Translations under genes and position numbers: made by a program | Notes under the pieces: model-generated | The model's database searches: none | What the model was told of the DNA's origin: nothing | What the model saw: only the letters and a program-made list of their open reading frames with translations | Assembly: GCF_001281485.1 (NCBI RefSeq) | Contig: NZ_CP012669.1 | Span: 1,488,001 to 1,552,000 of the forward strand | Source: Altererythrobacter epoxidivorans | GTDB lineage: Bacteria; Pseudomonadota; Alphaproteobacteria; Sphingomonadales; Sphingomonadaceae | Reading direction: 5' to 3' | Length of the DNA: 64,000 bases | Shown: piece by piece, positions 37,420 through 45,900 of the stretch | Position numbering within the stretch: position 1 is the stretch's first letter | Layout of the letters: each line of letters begins with the position of its first letter

Positions 37420-37508
37420 GCATGGCAAACCGGAAATAGAAGCCGGAAGCCAGCACTTGGACTTGCATGGAAATCCGCACCGCGGGCCATGCGAATTTAA
37501 TTGGGGTA

Positions 37509-37715
37509 ATGACTATGACTTTCATCAAGAACTTTGCACGTGACGAATCGGGCGCTTCGGCTGCCGAATACGCTCTGATCCTCGCCATCGTCGGCGCTGC
37601 CATCGGTGGTGCAGCCCTGGCTCTCGGCACCGAAGTCGACCGGGCAATTGACGCCGCTACAGCCGACGTAAAGGCTTGTAACGACGGCGACACCACGGCT
37701 TGCGTAGCAACCTAA
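37509..37715 (+). CDS. flp: Flp-type pilin
   Basis: The 68-residue prepilin is the main Tad pilus subunit. It has a short basic leader, the processing site ESG-ASAAEYALI with the Glu-Tyr pair (Glu +5) and a hydrophobic helix (LILAIVGAAIGGAALALG), then a short polar tail with two cysteines (KACNDGDTTACVAT) that could form a disulphide. Translation may start at 37509 or the second ATG at 37515; GGGGTA precedes them. The prepilin peptidase is at 48756. A terminator follows directly. Confidence 0.95.
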   Translation: MTMTFIKNFARDESGASAAEYALILAIVGAAIGGAALALGTEVDRAIDAATADVKACNDGDTTACVAT

Positions 37716-37730
37716 TACTTAGAATAGATT

Positions 37731-37763
37731 ATGCCCGCGGCTCTCGAAGTCGCGGGCATTTTC
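37731..37763 (+). terminator. Intrinsic terminator after flp
   Basis: ATGCCCGCG (37731-37739) pairs with CGCGGGCAT (37751-37759), followed by a T run and TTTTG. This would let most transcripts stop after the pilin gene, with read-through giving lower levels of assembly proteins. Confidence 0.75.
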
Positions 37764-37835
37764 CCGTTTTGCGGCCCGTACGTGAACAGCCGCGACAAAG
37801 AACAGAAATTCCGAATGTAGCCGAGGGGGGTACAC

Positions 37836-38747
37836 ATGCGGGGACGAAATCTGCTGATAGTTGGGCTGGCGATTTTTATCGGCCTGATCGCCGTTTACCT
37901 AGCCAACAGCTATTTCAGCGGTATGGAGCGCAGGTCAGAACGCGAAGCGGAAGCAAACCGCATGGCGCGGATCGTCGTTGCGACGCAGGACTTCCAGTTC
38001 GGTTCGCCCATCACCTCTACCAACATTCGCCTGGCCAACTGGCCGGCAAACTCGGTGCCGCAGGGCGCCTTCGTCTCGATCGAAGAGGCTATCCGCGGCG
38101 GACGCGTTGCATTGCGCCCGATCGCGATCGGCGAGCCTATCCTCGCCACCAAGGTTTCCGGTGAAGGTGGCAGGGCCACCCTCGCCTCTATCCTTCCCGA
38201 AGAACTTCGTGCGGTCTCGATCCCGGTCAATCCGGTATCTGGCGTCGGCGGTTTCGTCCGTGCGGGCGATGTCGTTGACGTCATGCTGACCCGCCAGATC
38301 CCTGGCGATGGCGCGAGCACTCAAGACCAGATGACGACGGTCGTGCTCGAAAACGTGCTCGTCCTCGCCATCGACCAGGTTGCGGATGAGAAACAGACCG
38401 AACCAGCCGTCGGGCAAACCGCGACGCTGCAGACCGATGCTTTCGGCGCTCAGAAGCTGACGCTGGCCCGCAGGATCGGCGAACTTAGCCTGATGCTGCG
38501 CAATGTCGAAAACCAGGAAGTGGGCGGGACCGATACGGTCACGTCGAGCGATCTTGGCGGTGCTGGCTATTATATCGCGGCGCGTACCGCCGCCCCTGCC
38601 GCGGCGCCCGCCCCGGCAACTGCGCCCGTCCGCACCAGCGTTTCGATCGGCAGCAGCACTCCGGCCCGTCCACGCGGCCCGACCATGTCGGTTGTCCGCG
38701 GTACGGAACCGACAACTTATGAAGTTCAGCGCAAGGGGGGATGGTAA
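37836..38747 (+). CDS. cpaB: Flp pilus assembly protein CpaB/RcpC
   Basis: The 303-residue protein has one N-terminal membrane segment (NLLIVGLAIFIGLIAVYLA) and a periplasmic SAF-type domain (VVATQDFQFGSPITSTNIRL; GEPILATKVSGEGG) followed by the RcpC domain (VSGVGGFVRAGDVVDVMLTR). It likely stabilises the secretin and links it to the wall. The C-terminal 60 residues are Ala/Pro-rich. A GAGGGGGG ribosome site lies just upstream. Confidence 0.95.
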   Translation: MRGRNLLIVGLAIFIGLIAVYLANSYFSGMERRSEREAEANRMARIVVATQDFQFGSPITSTNIRLANWPANSVPQGAFVSIEEAIRGGRVALRPIAIGEPILATKVSGEGGRATLASILPEELRAVSIPVNPVSGVGGFVRAGDVVDVMLTRQIPGDGASTQDQMTTVVLENVLVLAIDQVADEKQTEPAVGQTATLQTDAFGAQKLTLARRIGELSLMLRNVENQEVGGTDTVTSSDLGGAGYYIAARTAAPAAAPAPATAPVRTSVSIGSSTPARPRGPTMSVVRGTEPTTYEVQRKGGW

Positions 38748-38751
38748 CATC

Positions 38752-40224
38752 ATGATGCGCATCGGTCTCAAGACATTCAGCGCGGCCATCGCGCTCGGGC
38801 TGGCCGGGGGCGTTCTTCCCCTAGCCGCGACGCCGGCATTCGCCCAGGGCGAACAGTCGATCCATGCCGGAACCATAGAGGTTCCGGTTAACAAGAGCCA
38901 GGTGATCACGGCAGACCGGGCAATCGCTCGCGCCATGATCGGCAACGATCAGATCGCGGATATCTTTCCGATCTCCGACCGATCCGTCTATGTGCTGGGC
39001 AAGGCACTCGGCACCACCAGCCTCACGCTCTATGACCGCGGCAATAATGTGTTGGCGGTGATGGATGTGGCTGTCGGTCCGGACGTAACCGGTTTGCGCG
39101 AACAGATGGGCACACTGATGCCCGGCGAGAACATCGACGCCTATATCTCGAACGAATCCATCGTCCTCAGCGGCACGGTTTCGAGCGCTGGTGCCGCCGA
39201 CCGCGCGGTCCAGCTTGCCCGCGCCTATGCCGGGGACAAGGTCGTGAACCTGATGTCGATGGGCGGCAGCCAGCAGGTAATGCTGGAAGTGCGCTTTGCC
39301 GAGGTCAGTCGATCCGTTGGCAAGGACTTGGGCGTTCGCACATTTTTTAATTCGCGTGGCGGACGGTTCAGCGGTGCAACTGGCGCAGGGACAGCCCTGC
39401 GCCCGGGAGATGGAAACAGCAATTTCGGCAATGGCGACCTTTCGGTTGAGGAAGTGACCGGAGCGTTCGGTGTCGTCACCCGCGCATTCACCGATATTCT
39501 CGGGCTCGACGTCGATGTCGCGCTCGACACGCTCGAGGACAAAGGCCTGTCGAAAACGCTGGCCGAACCGACATTGGTCGCTCTTTCGGGTGAACGCGCC
39601 AGCTTCCTTGCTGGCGGCGAATTCCCGGTTCCGGTCGCGCAGGCGATCGGCGGCCAGGGCGATGCCGGTGGCGGCGGCGGTGCAGCCATTACAGTCCAAT
39701 TTAAGCCGTTCGGTGTGAGCCTCGGCTTCACACCGACTGTGCTGTCAGACAACACGATCAACCTGCTGGTTGAACCAGAAGTGAGCGCGATCGACCCGAC
39801 TGCCTCCATCACGGTCGGTGGATTGGCAATCCCGGGCCTTCAGACCCGCAGGGCCAGCACCGTGCTCGAACTGCGTGACGGCGAAAGCTTTGCCATCGCT
39901 GGCCTGATCCAGCGCGATTTCAAGACGACGGTCCAGCAGGTGCCGCTGCTCGGCTCGATCCCGATCATCGGTTCACTGTTCCGCTCTTCCAGTTTCGAGA
40001 AGGGTGAAACCGAGCTGCTGATCGTCGTCACGCCGCGACTGGTTCAGCCGATCCGCCCGGAACAGGTTCGCCTGCCGACCGACCGGGTTGACGATCCTGT
40101 ACAAGCGGACCTGCTGCTCAATGGTGTAGCATACCGGCCAAAACCGGTCGCTCCCAATGGTTCGACCCCGCTGCCGGGGTCGGAAGACGCTGCCCAGGCA
40201 GAGGAGAACGACTATGACTATTAA
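38752..40224 (+). CDS. cpaC: Tad pilus secretin CpaC/RcpA
   Basis: The ~490-residue protein would form the outer-membrane pore for the pilus. It has a signal peptide (cut near PAFA-QG), an N-terminal pilus domain (residues 40-110), a BON-like segment and a C-terminal secretin domain with LVALSGERASFLAGGEFPVP and PLLGSIPIIGSLFRS, both diagnostic. Two ATG codons (38752, 38755) follow an AAGGGGGG site. Confidence 0.96.
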   Translation: MMRIGLKTFSAAIALGLAGGVLPLAATPAFAQGEQSIHAGTIEVPVNKSQVITADRAIARAMIGNDQIADIFPISDRSVYVLGKALGTTSLTLYDRGNNVLAVMDVAVGPDVTGLREQMGTLMPGENIDAYISNESIVLSGTVSSAGAADRAVQLARAYAGDKVVNLMSMGGSQQVMLEVRFAEVSRSVGKDLGVRTFFNSRGGRFSGATGAGTALRPGDGNSNFGNGDLSVEEVTGAFGVVTRAFTDILGLDVDVALDTLEDKGLSKTLAEPTLVALSGERASFLAGGEFPVPVAQAIGGQGDAGGGGGAAITVQFKPFGVSLGFTPTVLSDNTINLLVEPEVSAIDPTASITVGGLAIPGLQTRRASTVLELRDGESFAIAGLIQRDFKTTVQQVPLLGSIPIIGSLFRSSSFEKGETELLIVVTPRLVQPIRPEQVRLPTDRVDDPVQADLLLNGVAYRPKPVAPNGSTPLPGSEDAAQAEENDYDY

Positions 40225-40501
40225 GGCCCCTCGCCTCCCGGTCCTCGCGATCGCCCTCGCCTGCAGCGCCTGTTCCGTCGCGGACAAGGAACTGGCCGGA
40301 TATTCTGATCCCGGTTTCGGTGAAGCCAATCGCGCGACCTTCGCTGCGATGGTGGTCAATCCCGACCCGCAATATGACGATCCGAACCCGAACACGAGCG
40401 CCGATCACGCCGTCAAGGCGATCGAGCGCTATCGCAATGATGCCGTGAAGAAGCCCGAACGTATCAGCACCACCACCAAAATCGGCGGTGGCGGGAACTG
40501 A
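40214..40501 (+). CDS. Small putative lipoprotein in the CpaD position
   Basis: The 95-residue product starts within the last codons of cpaC (11-base overlap), behind GAGGAG. It has a signal peptide with lipobox candidates (LALACSAC). The mature part contains FGEANRATFAAMVVNPDP and DHAVKAIERYRND. CpaD, a 200-residue pilus lipoprotein, normally lies here and has a similar FG-x-x-x-x-x-x-AAMV-x-x-P stretch, so this may be a minimal CpaD. That link is by position and a short motif only. Confidence 0.7.
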   Translation: MTIKAPRLPVLAIALACSACSVADKELAGYSDPGFGEANRATFAAMVVNPDPQYDDPNPNTSADHAVKAIERYRNDAVKKPERISTTTKIGGGGN

Positions 40502-40522
40502 GCCAAGCCAAGAGTATGACCC

Positions 40523-42184
40523 ATGACCAGCAAGGAAGCGCATAGGAATTTCGTCAAGGACGAACGCGGTGCAGTCGCCGCGACCTATGCGCTTGTGCTG
40601 ATTCCCCTGATCGCGGTCGTTGGCCTCGGCTTCGATTACGCCCGCGTCATGGGCATGGATACAGAGTTGCAGAACGCCGCCGATCAGGCCGCGCTTGCAG
40701 GTGCAAGCCAACTCGACGGAACCAGCGGATCGATGGAGCGGGCGATCAATGCCGCCACCGGTAACCTGGTCACCAATTCGACCATCCTGTCGAATGATGG
40801 AACCGGCGGAACGATTTCAATCACCGACACCAGCACGCAAATCGTCTTCTACGAAACGAAGGCAGACGCAGAGGCTGGTACGGGCGGATTTACCGACACC
40901 TCCAAGTTTTCCGACGCACGCTTCATCCAGGTGACAGTCGACACGCGCGATGCGAATTTCGCCTTCACCCCGCTGGTTGGCGCGGTTACCGGAAGCCTGA
41001 ACGCCGCTGCGGTCGCAGGCATGGGATCGGCGCTTTGCCGCGTTCCCCCGCTGATGATCTGCAATCCGGAAGAAACGTCGACAAACAAGACGATGGATGT
41101 GGCTGCGCATGTCGGTCAGGGTCTTCTGGCCAAACCGGGTGGCGGTAGCGGCGGTTGGGCTCCGGGCAACTACGGCTATCTTGACGTCGGACTGGCAAAC
41201 GGTGCGGTGGGTGTGCGCCAGGCACTCGGCTGGGGCGCAATCGGCAACTGCATCTCGCAAAACGGTGCAGAGGCCTACCAGACCGATACACAGACAGGTA
41301 ACATCGCCAACGCGCCCGAGGCGATGAACACTCGCTTCGACGTTTACGACGTCAACGCCTGCCAGGCAGGTAATCCCTGCCCATCCGCCATCAACGTCAC
41401 GAAGGATTTCGTCCGCCCGCTGGATTCGGCTCCGGGCAGCGGCAAAACCTGCGAAGTGAACACGTCTCAAGGTGGCTGGAGGCTGCCAGCGACAGCTCAA
41501 AGCTATTTCCCGGCAGACGGCACTTCGAATTTCACGGGTACCGTGCTCGCAATGGGCCACCCCCGCGATAAATGCCACGCGACCTATGACGGCGCACCGG
41601 GGAACTGCAAAAACAGCTTTTTTGGTAACGGCATCTGGGATCGCGACGCCTATTTCCGGACGCACTACAAGAAGGCCGACGGCTCAGGCTGGACCAATGC
41701 CGACTGGACTGCTGCCCTTGCCACCGCCACGCTCAATTCCTCCACCAGTGTGGCAAACATCACTCGTTACGATGTTTACAAGTGGGAAGAAGAGAAGCGC
41801 GGCACCCTCCAGCAGGGTGCTACAGTGCTTGATACCGTTCCACCGACCGCGACCGGGTCGCAACTGGTCTCGAAGGGACAAGCGGTTTGCAGCGCCCAAC
41901 ACGGTTATGGCGCCATTTCCAATCCCGACCGTCGCAAGATGACCATCGCTGTCGTCAACTGCAACCAGCAGGAATCAAAGCTGCGCGGCAAGAAGCCGGT
42001 TACTATCGCTCAGTGGATCGACGTATTCCTGGTCCAGGCGGCAGCGGACCGCAAGGATGGTGGTAAGCATTACACCGGCAAGGACGAGATCTACGTCGAG
42101 ATCATCAAGGAAGTGATCCTCAAAAGCTCGGGCGAAACAGATGGCGTAACCTTGCGCCGTGATGTTCCGTATCTGGTGCGGTGA
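40523..42184 (+). CDS. TadG-like pilus-associated protein
   Basis: The 553-residue protein starts with the TadE/TadG N-terminal helix (VKDERGAVAATYALVLIPLIAVVGLGFDYARVM, residues 11-43) used to anchor minor pseudopilins, then a QNAADQAALAGASQ motif typical of TadG. The long remainder is extracytoplasmic, with several cysteines and many Gly/Asn residues; I see no von Willebrand domain. Its stop overlaps the next start (TGATG). Confidence 0.85.
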   Translation: MTSKEAHRNFVKDERGAVAATYALVLIPLIAVVGLGFDYARVMGMDTELQNAADQAALAGASQLDGTSGSMERAINAATGNLVTNSTILSNDGTGGTISITDTSTQIVFYETKADAEAGTGGFTDTSKFSDARFIQVTVDTRDANFAFTPLVGAVTGSLNAAAVAGMGSALCRVPPLMICNPEETSTNKTMDVAAHVGQGLLAKPGGGSGGWAPGNYGYLDVGLANGAVGVRQALGWGAIGNCISQNGAEAYQTDTQTGNIANAPEAMNTRFDVYDVNACQAGNPCPSAINVTKDFVRPLDSAPGSGKTCEVNTSQGGWRLPATAQSYFPADGTSNFTGTVLAMGHPRDKCHATYDGAPGNCKNSFFGNGIWDRDAYFRTHYKKADGSGWTNADWTAALATATLNSSTSVANITRYDVYKWEEEKRGTLQQGATVLDTVPPTATGSQLVSKGQAVCSAQHGYGAISNPDRRKMTIAVVNCNQQESKLRGKKPVTIAQWIDVFLVQAAADRKDGGKHYTGKDEIYVEIIKEVILKSSGETDGVTLRRDVPYLVR

Positions 42185-42684
42185 TGGCGACAATCCGCTC
42201 TTTCATCCGATGCACCAGGGGTGCGGCCGCTGCGGAGATGGCACTTATCATGCCTATCGCTGTGCTCCTGCTGTTCGCAGGCTTCGAAGCTGCGCATTAT
42301 TTCTATACCGAGCACCAGATCGTGAAAGGTCTACGCGACGGCGCGCGCTATGCGGCGCGCCAGAGTTTCGAGGACATCAATTGCCGGTCCGGCGCATCCA
42401 TCGATTCCGGCGTGGCTACCGAAATCCAGAACGTCGCCCGCACGGGCAAGACCACCGGTGGGAGCGCACGCGTCTCCGGTTGGGATAATACCGACATCAC
42501 TGTCTCGGTAACCTGCCCTACCGCGGCGGAGGCACAGACCGGCATCTACAACAGCAGCGAACCTGCCCCGCAGGTCAACCTGACAACGTCGATCAACTAC
42601 GATTCGTTGTTCAACGGTCTGGGCGTCATCACCGACAGCGCGGTGATCGGCGGAAAACAGCAAGCGACTGTGATGGGGATCTGA
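42184..42684 (+). CDS. TadE-like minor pseudopilin
   Basis: The 166-residue protein has the TadE-like N-terminus (CTRGAAAAEMALIMPIAVLLL, split by Glu) followed by FEAAHYFYTEHQIVKGLRDGARYAARQ, the conserved TadE block. It likely is processed by the prepilin peptidase and caps or seeds the pilus. Start at 42184 overlaps the TadG-like stop; a GTG one codon upstream is less likely. Confidence 0.85.
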   Translation: MATIRSFIRCTRGAAAAEMALIMPIAVLLLFAGFEAAHYFYTEHQIVKGLRDGARYAARQSFEDINCRSGASIDSGVATEIQNVARTGKTTGGSARVSGWDNTDITVSVTCPTAAEAQTGIYNSSEPAPQVNLTTSINYDSLFNGLGVITDSAVIGGKQQATVMGI

Positions 42685-42685
42685 C

Positions 42686-43312
42686 ATGAGATTGCCCGCA
42701 ACAATTCAAGCGTTTGTAAAGGACGAAGGAGGCTTTGCAGCCGAATTCGCGCTCGTATTGCCGCTGCTTCTGCTGTTCGTGCTCGGCACGATCGACATCG
42801 GGCTTTATTCCTGGCGCCTGAACCAGGCCGAAAAAGCCACACAGATCGGTGCGCGGTGGGCGATTGTCACCAACCCTGTCGTGCCAGAGCTTGCAACCAT
42901 CTCGATGGTGAATTCGACTGTCGCAGGTAGCACCGTCGCCCAAGGCGATCGCATACCTAAGATGAATTTCGACATCACCTGTGATGACTCAGGATGCACC
43001 TGCGCTGGCAGCGACTGCGGCACGCTCGGGACCATTTCTCGCGACGGCACTGCCTTTGACAGCGTGGCAGGCCGCATCCAGGACATCGCACCGTTTGCCG
43101 AAGATGGCGATATCGAGATCGTTTATTCGGGATCCGGGCTAGGTTTTGCCGGCGATCCCAATGGTCCCGACATCGTCCCATTCGTAACCGTCCGTATCAA
43201 CGACGTAGAATATTCACCGCTCACCCTGTTCGTCTTTGGGGGGACAGTCGATCTGGGTGATTTTTCCTACACAATGACCTTGGAAGACGCGAGCGGGACA
43301 AGCTCGAACTGA
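42686..43312 (+). CDS. TadE-like minor pseudopilin
   Basis: The 208-residue protein carries VKDEGGFAAEFALVLPLLLL with the Glu of the TadE motif, then IGLYSWRLNQAEKATQIGARWA. Five cysteines around CDDSGCTCAGSDC and upstream residues could form disulphides. It starts one base after the preceding TadE-like stop. Confidence 0.85.
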   Translation: MRLPATIQAFVKDEGGFAAEFALVLPLLLLFVLGTIDIGLYSWRLNQAEKATQIGARWAIVTNPVVPELATISMVNSTVAGSTVAQGDRIPKMNFDITCDDSGCTCAGSDCGTLGTISRDGTAFDSVAGRIQDIAPFAEDGDIEIVYSGSGLGFAGDPNGPDIVPFVTVRINDVEYSPLTLFVFGGTVDLGDFSYTMTLEDASGTSSN

Positions 43313-43320
43313 GATGGGCC

Positions 43321-44502
43321 ATGGGAAGGATTGAGAACATTTACGAGCCGCCGATGAAGCAAGCTACCGACCTCCCCAAGGGCGTGTACCTGATTGCGCA
43401 ACCTTCTGTCATGTCCGGCGCCGAGCCGATTAGTGGTGACGTCACGACCATCGAATGTTCGGTCGACGAACAGTTGCCGATGTCGGAACTGGGTTCCGCC
43501 TCGATAGTGGTGATCGAGGTCGATCCTGCCTCGCGCAATTCGCTCGACCGGGTCGATCGCCTGCGCAAACATTCGCCGCATGTTCCAATCATTGCCGGCC
43601 TCGCCAATGTCGACATCGCCACGACCCGGCAGCTTCTGCGCAAGGGCGTGAATGATATCGTCGCCCTTCCCTTCGCCATCGACGAGCTTGTCGCTGCAAT
43701 CGTAGATGCGGCAGAGCACATCAAGCCCGACCAGCTTGCCGATGCCGAGCCAGCCCCATTCGTTGCACTGGTAAAGAGTATCGGTGGTTCGGGCTCAACA
43801 ACCCTGATCACCCACTTGGCCCCGCATCTGGCGGAGAGCATGGGAGACGATGCCCGTGCCTGCATCATCGATCTCGATCTGCAGTCGGGCGACGTTGCTG
43901 CCTATATGGGCTGTTCGCCGCGCCGCAATCTCGCCGATCTTCTCGAGGCGGACGAACGGCTGGACGAAGACCTGATCGCGTCTGTCGTTTGCGAAGGCCA
44001 TCCTCGCGTCGATGTCATCGCGGCACCGACCGACATCGTCCCGATCGAATCCGTCGATTTCGAACAATTGATGCAGGTCGTCACGCTCGCCCGTCGGATG
44101 TACGACGTGGTTCTCATCGACCTTCCGACCAGTTTCACAAACTGGTCGCTCAACACAGTTTTCGCCGCAGACGAAACCATCATGGTCGGCCTGGAAACCA
44201 TCCAGAGCCTGCGCCATGCGAAGCGGCAACTCGATTTTCTCGTTTCAATGGGCATCGCCCGCGACAAGATCCAGGTCGTCCTCAATCGCACCGAGAAGCG
44301 GTTGTTCAAGACGATTGATGCATCCGACGCGGCGAAAGCGCTCAAACACCCGATCCTCGCGACGATTGGCGATGAGGCCAATCTGCTGCGCACCGCCCAA
44401 GATCAGGGCGAACTGGTCGATGCCGTCCAGAAGCGCAGTAAATTCACCAAGGATATAATGCAGCTGGCAGATCTCGTCGCGGGTCGTCTGGCGGAGTCCT
44501 GA
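43321..44502 (+). CDS. cpaE: CpaE/TadZ pilus localisation protein with degenerate P-loop
   Basis: The 393-residue protein has an N-terminal receiver-like domain (residues 20-130; IVVIEVDPASRNSLDRVDRL) and a MinD/ParA-like domain that marks the pilus site. The P-loop reads SIGGSGSTT where ParA proteins have KGGVGKTT, so both the signature Lys and the P-loop Lys are lost. The Walker A' (ACIIDLDLQSGDVAAY) and LIDLPTSFTNW segments remain. It may bind nucleotide poorly. Start at 43321; a second ATG at 43354 is possible. Confidence 0.9.
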   Translation: MGRIENIYEPPMKQATDLPKGVYLIAQPSVMSGAEPISGDVTTIECSVDEQLPMSELGSASIVVIEVDPASRNSLDRVDRLRKHSPHVPIIAGLANVDIATTRQLLRKGVNDIVALPFAIDELVAAIVDAAEHIKPDQLADAEPAPFVALVKSIGGSGSTTLITHLAPHLAESMGDDARACIIDLDLQSGDVAAYMGCSPRRNLADLLEADERLDEDLIASVVCEGHPRVDVIAAPTDIVPIESVDFEQLMQVVTLARRMYDVVLIDLPTSFTNWSLNTVFAADETIMVGLETIQSLRHAKRQLDFLVSMGIARDKIQVVLNRTEKRLFKTIDASDAAKALKHPILATIGDEANLLRTAQDQGELVDAVQKRSKFTKDIMQLADLVAGRLAES

Positions 44503-44506
44503 TATC

Positions 44507-45898
44507 ATGTGGAAGATCAAGCGCCCAGAAAACGAAGTCGAGGAGATTGAACTCTCCGAGACACTCGAGGCGGACGATCAGTCGGCAGAAGTCGTTTCCT
44601 TGCACCCGCGCATATCCGAGCGCGAAGAAGCCTTGCTACAAATCCGGATGGGCATCCACCAGGGCCTGCTCGACCGGATTAACCTGTCGATGCTCGACAA
44701 GCTTTCGGAAGAGCAGATCAAGTCCGAAGTGACGCAGATCGTACCTGAACTGCTTGTCACATACGATCAGCCGCTCAATCGCGAAGAGCGTGCGAACCTG
44801 ATCGACGAGGTAATGGACGAGCTTCTCGGACTCGGGCCGCTCGAGCCTTTGCTCAAAGACGAGAGCATTACTGATATCCTCGTGAATGGCTGTGAAACCG
44901 TGTTCGTCGAACGCGGCGGTACGCTTCAACGCGTCCCGACCCGCTTCCAGGACGAAAAGCACCTGATGCGGATCATCCAGAAGATCGTCAGCGCCGTCGG
45001 CCGCCGCATCGACGAAAGTTCGCCTTTCGTGGACGCCCGCCTCAAAGACGGTAGCCGTGTCAACGCGATCGTCGCCCCGCTGGCGCTCGACGGCTCGCTG
45101 CTGTCCATTCGTAAATTCGCCAAGGTACCGATCAGCATGAAAAAGCTGGTCGACCTGGGCTCGGTCCCGGAAGCCATGGCCGAAGTGCTCCAGGCGATCG
45201 TGTCCTCGCGCCGCAACGTCCTGATTTCAGGCGGCACCGGCTCGGGTAAGACGACGATGCTGAACGCCCTGTCCAGCTTCATCGATCCGCGCGAACGCAT
45301 CGTCACGATCGAGGACTCGGCCGAACTCCAGCTCCAGCAGGAACACGTCGCCCGCCTCGAAACCCGCCCGCCCAACATCGAAGGGCGCGGCGAAGTCAGC
45401 CAGCGCGATCTCGTCAAGAACGCCCTGCGCATGCGACCTGACCGTATCATCGTCGGCGAAGTTCGCGCCGGCGAAGCATTCGACATGCTTCAGGCGATGA
45501 ACACGGGCCACGATGGCTCGATGACCACGGTTCACGCGAATACGGCTCGAGACTCCCTCAGCCGTGTCGAACAGATGATCGGCATGAGCGGGATCGACAT
45601 GCCGCAGCGTGCAGCCCGCGCCCAGATTGCTTCGGCATTGCACGTCGTTTTGCAGGTTTCGCGACTCAGCGATGGCCGGCGCAAGGTGACCAGCCTTTCC
45701 GAGCTGACCGGCATGGAAGGCGAGACCATCACGATGCAGGAAATCTTCCGCTTCAAGAAACAGGGCGTCGATGAGAACAACATGGTCATCGGCCATTTCG
45801 AAGCGACCGGTATCAGGCCCAAGTTCCTGCAGGAAGCGGAAGCGCATGGCATCAAGCTGCCATCCGAGTTGTTCCGTCCGGAAATGAAGATCGGCTGA
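44507..45898 (+). CDS. cpaF: Tad pilus assembly ATPase CpaF/TadA
   Basis: The 463-residue hexameric ATPase powers Flp assembly. It has Walker A GGTGSGKTT near residue 243, the Asp box (IVTIEDSAELQL), Walker B region (MRPDRIIVGEVRAGEAFDML) and the His box (GHDGSMTTVHANTARD). All catalytic motifs are intact, in contrast to cpaE just upstream. Confidence 0.98.
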   Translation: MWKIKRPENEVEEIELSETLEADDQSAEVVSLHPRISEREEALLQIRMGIHQGLLDRINLSMLDKLSEEQIKSEVTQIVPELLVTYDQPLNREERANLIDEVMDELLGLGPLEPLLKDESITDILVNGCETVFVERGGTLQRVPTRFQDEKHLMRIIQKIVSAVGRRIDESSPFVDARLKDGSRVNAIVAPLALDGSLLSIRKFAKVPISMKKLVDLGSVPEAMAEVLQAIVSSRRNVLISGGTGSGKTTMLNALSSFIDPRERIVTIEDSAELQLQQEHVARLETRPPNIEGRGEVSQRDLVKNALRMRPDRIIVGEVRAGEAFDMLQAMNTGHDGSMTTVHANTARDSLSRVEQMIGMSGIDMPQRAARAQIASALHVVLQVSRLSDGRRKVTSLSELTGMEGETITMQEIFRFKKQGVDENNMVIGHFEATGIRPKFLQEAEAHGIKLPSELFRPEMKIG

Positions 45899-45900
45899 TC

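Larger units (their letters stand above)
36470..37508. other. 1-kb divergent control region between adhesin and flp
   Basis: No protein gene is convincing here. The region holds 11 GANTC sites, several inverted repeats, an AT-rich CTTA-N8-TAAG element near 36929-36945, a possible -35 TTGACG at 37294, and a folded leader before flp. It separates the minus-strand adhesin operon from the plus-strand pilus locus and must contain promoters for both. Confidence 0.7.
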
